Source: Waddlia sp964635295 (GTDB taxonomy: Bacteria > Chlamydiota > Chlamydiia > Chlamydiales > Waddliaceae). Taken from it: a stretch of DNA of 64,000 nt. Both the position numbers and the translations under genes were made by a program. A model generated the notes under the pieces. It was not told the DNA's origin and did no database searches. It saw only the letters and a list, made by a program, of their open reading frames with translations. Shown here one piece after another: positions 16,966 to 24,939 of this stretch. Within the stretch, counting starts at the first letter, position 1, and the number at the start of each line of letters is the position of its first letter. The stretch spans positions 1 to 64,000 of the forward strand of contig CAZWOB010000003.1 of NCBI GenBank assembly GCA_964635295.1. The letters run 5' to 3'.

Positions 16966-18090
16966 ATGAACAAAATAGCTATCTTTTTCCTTCTTTTGGC
17001 GGGTGCACTGCATTCGGAATCCGCTTATCCTGTCGATTTAAGCTTTTTGGTCGCAGACATTAAATACAGCGAAGAGCATGGCATTAAAGTTTGCGAGGTC
17101 CAGCAAGGGGTCGTTTCTTCTTTCAAGGGAGATGTCTTTGCCCACAATGGCGTCCCGGTGATTGCCAACAATTTGATCAATACGTTTGCTCTTTATGTCA
17201 CAGAAGGATGGACGGTTTCACGCTGCCATTGCGATTCCACACTCAAAAAGCTATTCGCCGATCAGGAAAACTGGCATGCGTTCAAAAAAAGGCAGGATAT
17301 TTATAACGATCCCGATTTTTTATCAGTTGCCGAGCTCATGCCTGCCGACCCGGAAAACATTCACGATTACCATGGATTTGTCTATGAAAAGTGCATATCT
17401 AAGGCTAAGGGTGACAAACTCCATGAGGACTACCCGGGGATCGTGTTTGTCGACCGCGCGGTAATTCCCTATTGGATCGATAAGGCGAAAGTTTCCGCTT
17501 TGTTTGAAATGGACCCGGTTTTACAGGAAATAAAGCCGAGATGGAGCACCTATCCCACTCATTACACGTCCTCTTTGGCCAAGAAAATTAAGGACGAGCT
17601 GCAAACCGAAAAATTTGTGATCAAACCTAAGGGAGCCTTTTTAGGCAGGGGGGTCATTATCGTTTCGGCTGATGAGCTCGACAGTGTTCTTAAGTACATA
17701 TTAAATAAGACAAAAGAGCTGAAAAAGGACCCCGATAATTCCTACAACTACTGGTATCACACGAAAGATTCAGAATTCATCGTCGAACAGTTCTTTTCTT
17801 CCGATCTAGTTCGAGTCCCTCATTTAGAGAACAAACTGTTTCAGCCGACGATGCGCGTTTCTTTCCTGTTCGCTTATAGTGAACAAGAGATTGCAGTCCA
17901 TTTTCTCGGAGCCTATTGGCTTCTGCCCAAAGTCTCGATCGAAGATGTGGGGAGTTTGAATGACAAGCATAAAGGATATTGCGTCCTTCCTCATTATGCG
18001 GCAGTTGATCCCGAACTGGAAGAGCGGGTCGCTGCAGAAATCGAAGACCCATTTAAGCTACTATATCAAAAAATGTTAGAAAACAGGTAA
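16966..18090 (+). CDS. Secreted ATP-grasp-like protein
   Basis: I do not recognise a named family. From ATG 16966 the protein has 374 residues and begins with a signal peptide (MNKIAIFFLLLAGALHS). The in-frame upstream ATG at 16903 would bury the signal, so I reject it. The C-terminal half looks like an ATP-grasp core: KFVIKPKGAFLGRGVIIV (lysine plus glycine-rich loop), EFIVEQFF, then PTMRVSFLF. An ATP-grasp enzyme with an export signal is odd, since ATP would be supplied only outside the bacterium. It ends 12 bases before the AsnB-like gene, so the two probably form an operon and may act together in ligating amino acids or peptides. Function is inferred, not established. Confidence 0.7.
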   Translation: MNKIAIFFLLLAGALHSESAYPVDLSFLVADIKYSEEHGIKVCEVQQGVVSSFKGDVFAHNGVPVIANNLINTFALYVTEGWTVSRCHCDSTLKKLFADQENWHAFKKRQDIYNDPDFLSVAELMPADPENIHDYHGFVYEKCISKAKGDKLHEDYPGIVFVDRAVIPYWIDKAKVSALFEMDPVLQEIKPRWSTYPTHYTSSLAKKIKDELQTEKFVIKPKGAFLGRGVIIVSADELDSVLKYILNKTKELKKDPDNSYNYWYHTKDSEFIVEQFFSSDLVRVPHLENKLFQPTMRVSFLFAYSEQEIAVHFLGAYWLLPKVSIEDVGSLNDKHKGYCVLPHYAAVDPELEERVAAEIEDPFKLLYQKMLENR

Positions 18091-18102
18091 TCTGCGGTTA
18101 TC

Positions 18103-19983
18103 ATGGGTGGAATTGCGGGAACAGTCAAATTAGACGGCACGTTTGCTGACCGCGAAGATTTGGTGCGGGCGCAAAAGCTCCTGTTTCATCGCGGACCGAA
18201 TAAGAAAGGAATTCATCTTGATAGGGAGATTGGGATGGCGCATAACCGAATGGCTGTCCTCGATATTTCTGATGCAGCTAACCAGCCGATATCCGATATG
18301 GCTGAGAGGTACTGGATCTCGTTTGACGGGGAACTCTACAATTTTCTCGAATTGCGGAAAGAGCTGAAGGCTTCAGGATATCGGTTCCGCTCGGAATCTG
18401 ATACCGAAGTCGCTTTAGCCTCTTTTGTAGCATGGGGGAATGACTGCTTTCGTCAGTTTAACGGTGTATGGGCCATGGCGATCTGGGACTCTGAAGAGAG
18501 GGCTCTCACTTTATCGAGAGACCCTTTTGGATTTAAGCCGCTCTATTATTTTCAAGATGATAAGCAAGTCGCCTACAGCTCTGAGATCAAAGGGTTTTTG
18601 GGATTTGAATCGATTGAGTTGGATCTTGATGCCGCAAGTGTTTCGACTGCATTCCACTATCCATCAGTTTTTCATGCGACTCAGCTTACTCCTTGGAAGG
18701 GGGTGAAAAAAGTGCTGCCGGGCCATCTGGTGAAGGTCTGTGCTGTCGATGGAAATATAGACATTGAAAGATGGTGGGATCCCTTAAAGGGGCTGCCGTC
18801 GGTCCCATCGGACATTCAGGAAAGAACGAACGCTTTCAATGATGAATTTTCTCAAGCTTGTCGTCTGCGGCTGCGGGCAGACATTCCAATGGGGTTTTGT
18901 TTAAGCGGGGGCTTGACTTCTTCCGCGATTTGGGAAGAGATTCAAACCCTGGCACAAGATCCCTTTGAAAGAATGACGCCTGATACCAAAGCCGTTTCCC
19001 TCATTTCCCTTCCAGACGGGAACTCTAAAGAGCTAGCCTTGGGAGAAGAACTGGCAAAGTCATTAAAAGGCAGACAGAAGGAGTTTAAGGCTCATCCAGA
19101 GGACTATGCAAAAGATATTCAGGACCTTATTTATGCTTTTGAATCCTTGGACAGTATTTCCGTTGAACGCTGGCTGCTTTACCGGAGCCTGACGCAAAAT
19201 GATATTCGCCTGACGATGGAAGGACTTGGCTCACAGATGCTTCTTGGCAGGGGAGTGGAAGGGATCTGCTACCATGCTTTTGATCAGGTAAGAGAATTGA
19301 TGTCGGCAAAGGCAGCGTTGAAAGATCCCGATCAGTGGAAGTCTCTGACTGCTGATAAGCGGCTCCCTAAAATGACGAAATACTCTCTCCAGTCGCTCCT
19401 AAGTCCAGAGGATTTTAATCATCCGCACTCGCCCTTGCTTGTCAGGGATGACCTTGCAGACATTTGTTCCCCTTTTTGGACAGGTGATCGTGAAGCGTTA
19501 GGCGATAGGGACCTTTTCTTTCAGGCGAAATACTACACGATGGTGTGCGGGCCGCTTCAACGCATCTCTTCTATCGTTGAAGCTGCTTCAATGGCGCAAG
19601 GGGTGCAGGTGCGCGCTCCCTTTTTAGATACGCGTCTTTTTCAGTATTGCCTTGCCCTTCCAGTCGAAAGCGTCATTGCAAAAGGAAAAACACAAGTGAT
19701 TTTAAGGGAGGCGATGCGGGGAAGGCTTCCAGATAAGATTGTGGACAATGCCAATCAAAGTTCCTTAACACCGATCCATGCAGAGTGGTATGAGACCCGC
19801 CTCAAAGAATTGATCGAAGATTGCGTATCAAGCTTTTCATTTCGGTCGTTTCCTGTTTTCAAGGGGAAAGAAGTTGTGGAGCTCGTCAAGCAAAAGAGGT
19901 ATGCGGAGGCTTGGCCATACGTGCAGACCTTTTTACTTAACGAGCGTTTTATCGCAGTAAAAGAAGAACTCTTTCCCGATTAA
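18103..19983 (+). CDS. Asparagine-synthetase-like protein lacking catalytic residues
   Basis: The 626-residue protein has the full AsnB layout: an N-terminal Ntn glutaminase-like domain (MGGIAG, LFHRGPNKKG, HNRMAVLDIS, FNGVWAMAIWD, RDPFGFKPLYY) and a C-terminal synthetase-like domain. The nucleophile Cys2 is Gly (GGT, one base from TGT), so glutamine cannot be hydrolysed. The pyrophosphate loop SGGxDSS reads SGGLTSS (268-274), with Thr in place of the metal-contacting Asp. The upstream frame has a stop at once, so no start with Cys2 exists. An active asparagine synthetase is unlikely. It could be a beta-lactam-synthetase-like ligase, which also lacks the Cys, or a pseudoenzyme partnered with the ATP-grasp protein. 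Confidence 0.88.
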   Translation: MGGIAGTVKLDGTFADREDLVRAQKLLFHRGPNKKGIHLDREIGMAHNRMAVLDISDAANQPISDMAERYWISFDGELYNFLELRKELKASGYRFRSESDTEVALASFVAWGNDCFRQFNGVWAMAIWDSEERALTLSRDPFGFKPLYYFQDDKQVAYSSEIKGFLGFESIELDLDAASVSTAFHYPSVFHATQLTPWKGVKKVLPGHLVKVCAVDGNIDIERWWDPLKGLPSVPSDIQERTNAFNDEFSQACRLRLRADIPMGFCLSGGLTSSAIWEEIQTLAQDPFERMTPDTKAVSLISLPDGNSKELALGEELAKSLKGRQKEFKAHPEDYAKDIQDLIYAFESLDSISVERWLLYRSLTQNDIRLTMEGLGSQMLLGRGVEGICYHAFDQVRELMSAKAALKDPDQWKSLTADKRLPKMTKYSLQSLLSPEDFNHPHSPLLVRDDLADICSPFWTGDREALGDRDLFFQAKYYTMVCGPLQRISSIVEAASMAQGVQVRAPFLDTRLFQYCLALPVESVIAKGKTQVILREAMRGRLPDKIVDNANQSSLTPIHAEWYETRLKELIEDCVSSFSFRSFPVFKGKEVVELVKQKRYAEAWPYVQTFLLNERFIAVKEELFPD

Positions 19984-21500
19984 ATCGTTTGCGCCTGCGC
20001 GATCAATCCATCATATTTCGCATAATCACGATCTCTTGGTTCTGACACATAGATACCGCCATTAGAGCCCAGGATATAGCAGCATAGCTCTTCCCTCTTC
20101 AGATGCGCCACGGCATTCTGAAATGCATTCAGAGCCCCGGTGAGCTGCTCACGCTGATTCGTGGTAAGCGTTTGTCCGCTCATCTTGGTCACCATCGATT
20201 GCACGCAGTCATCTTTTTTAAACTTCATGCCAAAGGAAGTCTTAAAAGAGGTTTTCAAAGAACCTGCCCGTTGTTTAAAGATGTTAGCAATGGTCTGTTC
20301 CAATTCTTTTTTCGAACGGTCGGCTCGGGTTTTGGCAGCCTCGCAGCCGACAGATCTGGCGGCGTAGCGTTCAGCAGATACTTGCCTGAAGGTCATTCCG
20401 CGCGCATTGCGTCCTTCAAATGGTTGTTCTGCTCTTAATTCATCAGGCGTTGCTCGCAGAGCCTTGAGGTGGTCGGTCAAGTCCTGGTTTCCACGAACCA
20501 GCATTCCGTGCGCATCGATTTGCCGTTTAATGCAAAGGGGGATAACGTCACGGGCAGATAGATCGGGGTGGTAGCGTAATTTATCATATCCCGAGCCGTC
20601 TTCTTTTAGCCGGCGTCCGGTGAAAGCCTGATCGATAAAGACCGTTACTTTTTTACCTGAAGCATTTCTTAGTGAAACGCATAGCGAGCTTGCTGGTTGT
20701 GTTGTGCTGATTGTGTTTTCGAATAGGTAACCCGTGTCAGGATCATGTTTGCATTCGACATTACAGATGTCTGTCGAAAATCTTAGACGTCCTTCTCGGT
20801 GTCCCTGAATTCCGACAATGTATGTTTTTCTGACGTCATCAATACATCGGAGGATCCGTTCATGTTGATTTTGGATTGGGTAAACGACATTTGGGTTTTT
20901 ATTGAATGCATGCTTGAGTAAAAAGATCTGGCACTTGACGGCGAGCAACGCTCTGTGTTGGGCGAACAGGATCCGCTGGGTGTCGTTAAACTCATTTGGC
21001 TGAAGGACAGCGGTGGTGACCCACTGCTTTTTAGTAATCGAGACCTCTCCACCGTCAGGCCGCCTGACTTTCATTTCCCATGAGACGAGGAATTTATAAA
21101 ACCTGTTGGTTTCACAGACGTCGGTGTCAACGACAATGGGTGAATTTGGGTGATCGCCTGCGCGGAGAAGTTTTCCTTTAAACTCGATGACCTGCTCGCG
21201 CAGTTCCGCAAGCTTCTGCTCACGGGCAGCGCCTCCAAGATGGCTCTGGCCGAATGCCTGGAGAAGGGCGTTTTCAAGGCAGACCATGCTGTTACCGTTA
21301 CCCTTGTTTGTAGGGGGGAAATCTGTAGCGGTACTGCTGGGATCTGTCAGTTTTGACGTGTCAGCTTCTCTTACGGAGTATGCATTTCCTGCACCTTTGA
21401 CTCCATCCTGGTACATCGAGCTGATGGGTGCGTAATTGAGGCTCCAGGGACCTCCTAAATATGAATGATCGTGAGCATAATTATGAGTACTTGCAGACAT
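19980..21500 (-). CDS. Unknown protein, candidate cysteine-protease effector
   Basis: This 506-residue protein has no signal peptide or membrane helix. Around Cys74 the sequence SMVCLENALLQAF reproduces the C-x-x-N-A-x-L-Q spacing of the cysteine box in ubiquitin-specific proteases (peptidase C19). A CxxxC pair with a following strand-rich stretch (about 219-250) sits roughly where USPs carry a zinc-finger insert. I do not find the GHY histidine box, and the oxyanion Asn is not in the standard position, so this is only a lead. The C-terminal third is helical and basic. It has its own promoter (21534-21563) and AGGAG before the ATG, and it is convergent with the AsnB-like gene (4-bp overlap). 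Probably host-directed. Confidence 0.8.
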   Translation of the reverse strand: MSASTHNYAHDHSYLGGPWSLNYAPISSMYQDGVKGAGNAYSVREADTSKLTDPSSTATDFPPTNKGNGNSMVCLENALLQAFGQSHLGGAAREQKLAELREQVIEFKGKLLRAGDHPNSPIVVDTDVCETNRFYKFLVSWEMKVRRPDGGEVSITKKQWVTTAVLQPNEFNDTQRILFAQHRALLAVKCQIFLLKHAFNKNPNVVYPIQNQHERILRCIDDVRKTYIVGIQGHREGRLRFSTDICNVECKHDPDTGYLFENTISTTQPASSLCVSLRNASGKKVTVFIDQAFTGRRLKEDGSGYDKLRYHPDLSARDVIPLCIKRQIDAHGMLVRGNQDLTDHLKALRATPDELRAEQPFEGRNARGMTFRQVSAERYAARSVGCEAAKTRADRSKKELEQTIANIFKQRAGSLKTSFKTSFGMKFKKDDCVQSMVTKMSGQTLTTNQREQLTGALNAFQNAVAHLKREELCCYILGSNGGIYVSEPRDRDYAKYDGLIAQAQTI

Positions 21501-21533
21501 TTATAACTCCTAATGTTATATTATTAATCATCA

Positions 21534-21563
21534 TTTATATCTTAACAATATCTTAAAAATCAA
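21534..21563 (-). promoter_or_regulatory. Promoter of the candidate effector gene at 19980-21500
   Basis: Minus strand TTGATT (21558-21563), 18-base spacer and TATAAA (21534-21539), located 34 bases before the start codon with an AGGAG ribosome binding site between. Confidence 0.6.
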
Positions 21564-21712
21564 TAATTCTTAATTATATTTATTAAGATGTGAAATTTTT
21601 ATTTTATTTTTGTTGATTTAATTCGCGAAAAGAGGGGCTTCATTCCGGTATAATCCATTAACAGGATACACAGAATCGCAAGCGGCAGGATAGGTTGGAT
21701 GATAAAACAATA

Positions 21713-21770
21713 GGTGATCAATCACCTCGAAAGCGTCATATTGACAAAAACGTATACAATAATGTATACT
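21713..21770 (+). promoter_or_regulatory. mazEF promoter and palindromic operators
   Basis: TTGACA (21741-21746), an 18-base spacer and TATACT (21765-21770) form a near-consensus promoter. The inverted repeat GTATAC-AATAAT-GTATAC (21752-21769) overlaps the -10, which is a typical layout for autoregulation by a ribbon-helix-helix antitoxin. A second inverted repeat, GGTGAT-CA-ATCACC (21713-21726), lies 15 bases before the -35. Confidence 0.75.
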
Positions 21771-21795
21771 TAAAAGTAACAAAAGAGGTGTTAAA

Positions 21796-22041
21796 ATGGC
21801 ACAAACAGCAAGAATTTCTAGTCGTAGCGATTCGATCATTAAAGAGATGGTTTCGCTAACAGGCTATTCAAAGGTTGAAGTCATCGAGCATGCCTTGGAA
21901 ACCTATAGAAGAAATGAAAGAATGCGACTTATGAATGAGGCTTATCAATCCCTAAAGTCCGATAAGTCCGCATGGGAAGAAGAGTTAAAAGAACGTGAAG
22001 AATTGGAAGGAACTATAGCCGATGGCTTTGAAGAAGAATAG
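21796..22041 (+). CDS. mazE: MazE-type antitoxin
   Basis: An 81-residue protein with an N-terminal ribbon-helix-helix-like DNA-binding segment (ARISSRSDSIIKEMVSLTGYSKVEVIEHALETY) and a very acidic, likely disordered C-terminal tail (EEELKEREELEGTIADGFEEE) suited to wrapping and blocking the toxin. GAGGTG precedes the ATG. The gene overlaps the toxin by 20 bases. Its operator is probably the GTATAC palindrome at 21752-21769. Confidence 0.85.
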   Translation: MAQTARISSRSDSIIKEMVSLTGYSKVEVIEHALETYRRNERMRLMNEAYQSLKSDKSAWEEELKEREELEGTIADGFEEE

Positions 22042-22387
22042 TCCTTTACAAGGTGAAATTTGGCTTTTCGATCCCGATCCTGTCAAAGGAAACGAGATAG
22101 GCAAAAAGGTTAGGCCTGCTCTTGTTGTATCTAACAACCTTATGAATAAAGGGCCTTCTGGTCTCATCATAGTTGTTCCAATCACAAGTAAAGATAAAAA
22201 AATTCCCTCACATATTCGAATCGATCCGCCACAAGGTGGGGTTTCTATGTCTAGCTTTGCAGTTTGCGAACAGGTTAGATCTATTAGCAAAAATCGACTA
22301 GTCAAAAGACTAGGGAAAGTTCAATCGGAAATGGTTTTAAAAGAAATCAATTCGTGGTTAAGCGATCTTCTTTGGATTGACGTCTAA
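22022..22387 (+). CDS. mazF: MazF/PemK-family endoribonuclease toxin
   Basis: A 121-residue PemK-like toxin that would cleave mRNA when free of antitoxin. Family motifs are GEIWLFDPDPVKGNEIGKKVRPALVVSN (with the catalytic arginine), VVPITSKDKKIPSHIRI (catalytic Thr/Ser strand), and SFAVCEQVRSISKNRLVKRLGKV. Full length and apparently intact. Toxin-antitoxin modules are rare in Chlamydia proper but do occur in environmental chlamydiae. The unit lies between two repeat-bearing gaps, consistent with acquisition. Confidence 0.93.
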   Translation: MALKKNSPLQGEIWLFDPDPVKGNEIGKKVRPALVVSNNLMNKGPSGLIIVVPITSKDKKIPSHIRIDPPQGGVSMSSFAVCEQVRSISKNRLVKRLGKVQSEMVLKEINSWLSDLLWIDV

Positions 22388-22403
22388 GTAAAACTTTTTT
22401 TTC

Positions 22404-22597
22404 AGATAGGTTCATAGATATGTGTACACAATCAAAGATGATATTTTATTGGTGTTGATTGTCGAAGTAGGACATAGGAAAGATATTTATCGTTGATGTT
22501 GAATCGATCATTCCAATGTTTGTTTGAAACTACCCAATGTCATTGAATTAGATCTTTCTTTTAACTCTGTGTTCTCCGCGATCTTCGTGGTGAAAAT
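22404..22597. repeat. Intergenic gap with two dispersed-repeat fragments
   Basis: The 239-base gap between mazF and tamB holds AGATAGGTTCAT (22404-22415), a piece of the 18-bp inverted repeat at 291-308. It also holds a 33-base segment at 22565-22597 beginning CTCTGTGTTCTCCGCG that matches, with a few differences, the reverse complement of 58276-58308. No ORF is supported. Confidence 0.5.
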
Positions 22598-22626
22598 TTC
22601 CACTTAGTGAAGTTCAAGCCTTCGCG

Positions 22627-24939
22627 TTAGTAGTCGTTTTTCCAGAGAAGGTTCAGGCGGCCGTTGGTCTCTGTATCTCCCTCGGCACGGACTCGGAAAT
22701 GACGTCCCAGCTTCGTCTCTATGCCGAAACAGCTGGTATCCTTGTCCGTGTCTTTACCGCGGCTGATGTTGCGTGAAATGGTGATGTAGGTGTCTTCCGC
22801 GACATATTTCCCCACCTTCACTGTAAGGTCTCCTACTCGTCCTGTTGGCGAAGCGCCGATTTCCACCTGATCGAGTCCTAGAACATCGCCAACCCTTGTC
22901 AGAACGTCCGGCTTGTCATCGACCTTATCAAGCAGGGAGCGGAGCGATCGGCTGAGCTGAGTCTCTTCCATTGGGTTGATCTCCGATATCCCTTTTCCAA
23001 ACAAAAGCCATGAGAGGATGGCCCTTTGCGACATAGGCGGGTTAGAGGTGAGGGTGATCGAAGGATTGAGGATCGGTCCGTTCAAAACAACCTGGATCGT
23101 TAAATCGGTCAGGTCCATTTCTGCTGACAAATAGAGGTTAGTGTTTTTTTCAGGATCGCCGCTGAAGGTGATCGCCCCTCGGACAAATTCAAACGTTTTC
23201 CCTCGAAGCAGATACCTGCCCTTGTCCAGTTTGATTTCCCCTTTAGTTCGGGGTTTGTCCAAAGATCCGCCAATATTCACTTTGCCGGACCAGGTCGAAG
23301 TGAGTCCGCCTCCTCTGATCGTCAGCCCATCAACGATTGTGTAGTCAATGTCAAGTTCAACCGGCCAATCAAAGTGAAAGCGTTCGGGCTGTGTGGGCGG
23401 CGTTTCACCTTCTGGCTGATTGATATAGGTCACATCGACCGCACCAATGCTTTCCGGCATTTTTTCCGGTATCCGCACAAGCGGAGAATAACCCCTTAAG
23501 TCGCCTTCCAAAGATGCCTTGGAAAGCGTTCCGCTAAAAGAGAGTTCACCGGATGTCGTGGACTTGAAAATATCGGATTGAAGCGGACGTGCCCGATTTA
23601 GTTTGAATGAAAATGAGAAAGGGAAATCGTTTTCAGGATCAAGCTCCATTTGACCGCTTCCCTGATAGATCCCGTTGTCCGTATCCCTGGCTGTCAAGTT
23701 TTTGAGCTGTAAAGAGCTCATGTCTCCATCGATCACCGCCTGGATGTCAGTGAAGCGGCTTCCTGTATTGAAGCTTTCGATCAGACCGTCCAATAACTCC
23801 GCGCGAAATGACACGGACTGATTTTTGTAGCGGGCATTGATCAGGAGTTGTCCATCAATCTCCGCAACATCCCAGTTCGCCAGCTGAGCGATTTGTTCCA
23901 GAGGGACCCGTAAATCCAGTTGAGTAGGGAACCAAGGGGTTTCCTGGTCCCATGTCAAGGCGCTTGTGAATGTATAGTCCTGTTCATTTTTTAGAAAATT
24001 TAACGCAAACAATCCTTTTTCCACAGTCGAGAGCCGTAATTTGAAGTTCTCAACAGCCTGACCGTAACCGGACAATCGATCGCTGATCAAGTACAGTTCG
24101 ATTCCAGGCTTTTCGATGTTGCCGGACACTACCGCTTCACCAAAAAGGGTTCCTGAAACGGGAGTGGACTGTGACAGGTCGTCAACGACGATGAAAAAGA
24201 CCGAATCTTTAATCTCTCCGTCATTTGTGAACACAAATCTTCCGTCGACAGAAACCGCCTCCCACCTTGCAAAGAGTCGTGGAACAACAATGCTTCCATT
24301 GTCTTCCAAAGAGAATTCCAGAGAAGCTTTTGCTGTCTTTTCTTTCTGCAGCACGAGTGAGCCGTTGTTGTCCTCAAAATTAAAATCCCCCGCTATCCAT
24401 TCCTCAGGCGATTTGGGGAGGGAAACTTTGAAATTTGAATAGACGTGTTCGTGTTCGAGATCAACGATGAGGTTCCCTTTCAGGTTGATAGGGTATTGTG
24501 GAGGTTCTACTCCTTCAATCGACCAATTGACCTTTTCAACAATCAATTCATCAATGGCAATTTGTCCCGAGGTCCGGCCTGGACTTTCTCCTTTCGAAAC
24601 CTCTTTGGGAATATTATTGAGGTTTACCCCTTCGATGTGCAGCGTACTGAAATGGAGCTTTCCTAGAAGCAGGTCAAATGGATAGATCCCTAAATGCACA
24701 TGGTCCAATGTGAAAAGCTCGGTATCGCCCTCTTTGATCATCACATTTCGAGCCGTTAGTTGGAACGAGGGGAAAAGGTGAATTCCATCGATCTGAACAG
24801 AATAGCCTGTGCTCGATTCGATTTTTTCCGTCAGCCAATTTTTTGCTCGTTCGCGGATGCTGTGAAGCTGTAGAAATGCACCCAGTATTAGGAATCCGGC
24901 AAATAGAACAAATATGGTCCGTTTGATCCACTTCATCAT
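22627..24939 (-). CDS. tamB: Translocation and assembly module protein TamB
   Basis: An inner-membrane-anchored, mostly periplasmic AsmA/DUF490 protein that bridges to TamA and is implicated in outer-membrane protein insertion or lipid transport. The 770 residues begin with one membrane helix (about 7-24). A long run of beta-strand-rich segments follows, and the conserved C-terminal domain is clear (GRYLLRGKTFEFVRGAITFSG, LSWLLFGKGIS, GLDQVEIGASP, TVKVGKYVAEDTYITISRNIS). It is shorter than the E. coli protein (about 1250 residues). The start is MMKW, with two ATGs at 24934-24939, directly after the tamA stop. Confidence 0.9.
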   Translation of the reverse strand: MMKWIKRTIFVLFAGFLILGAFLQLHSIRERAKNWLTEKIESSTGYSVQIDGIHLFPSFQLTARNVMIKEGDTELFTLDHVHLGIYPFDLLLGKLHFSTLHIEGVNLNNIPKEVSKGESPGRTSGQIAIDELIVEKVNWSIEGVEPPQYPINLKGNLIVDLEHEHVYSNFKVSLPKSPEEWIAGDFNFEDNNGSLVLQKEKTAKASLEFSLEDNGSIVVPRLFARWEAVSVDGRFVFTNDGEIKDSVFFIVVDDLSQSTPVSGTLFGEAVVSGNIEKPGIELYLISDRLSGYGQAVENFKLRLSTVEKGLFALNFLKNEQDYTFTSALTWDQETPWFPTQLDLRVPLEQIAQLANWDVAEIDGQLLINARYKNQSVSFRAELLDGLIESFNTGSRFTDIQAVIDGDMSSLQLKNLTARDTDNGIYQGSGQMELDPENDFPFSFSFKLNRARPLQSDIFKSTTSGELSFSGTLSKASLEGDLRGYSPLVRIPEKMPESIGAVDVTYINQPEGETPPTQPERFHFDWPVELDIDYTIVDGLTIRGGGLTSTWSGKVNIGGSLDKPRTKGEIKLDKGRYLLRGKTFEFVRGAITFSGDPEKNTNLYLSAEMDLTDLTIQVVLNGPILNPSITLTSNPPMSQRAILSWLLFGKGISEINPMEETQLSRSLRSLLDKVDDKPDVLTRVGDVLGLDQVEIGASPTGRVGDLTVKVGKYVAEDTYITISRNISRGKDTDKDTSCFGIETKLGRHFRVRAEGDTETNGRLNLLWKNDY

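Noticed and set aside
18103..19983. Calling this gene a functional asparagine synthetase (asnB)
   Set aside because: Catalytic Cys2 and the pyrophosphate-loop Asp are both replaced, so the standard name would mislead.
21618..21839. 73-codon minus-strand frame upstream of mazE
   Set aside because: It covers the mazEF promoter and operator and the antitoxin start; no site or family support.
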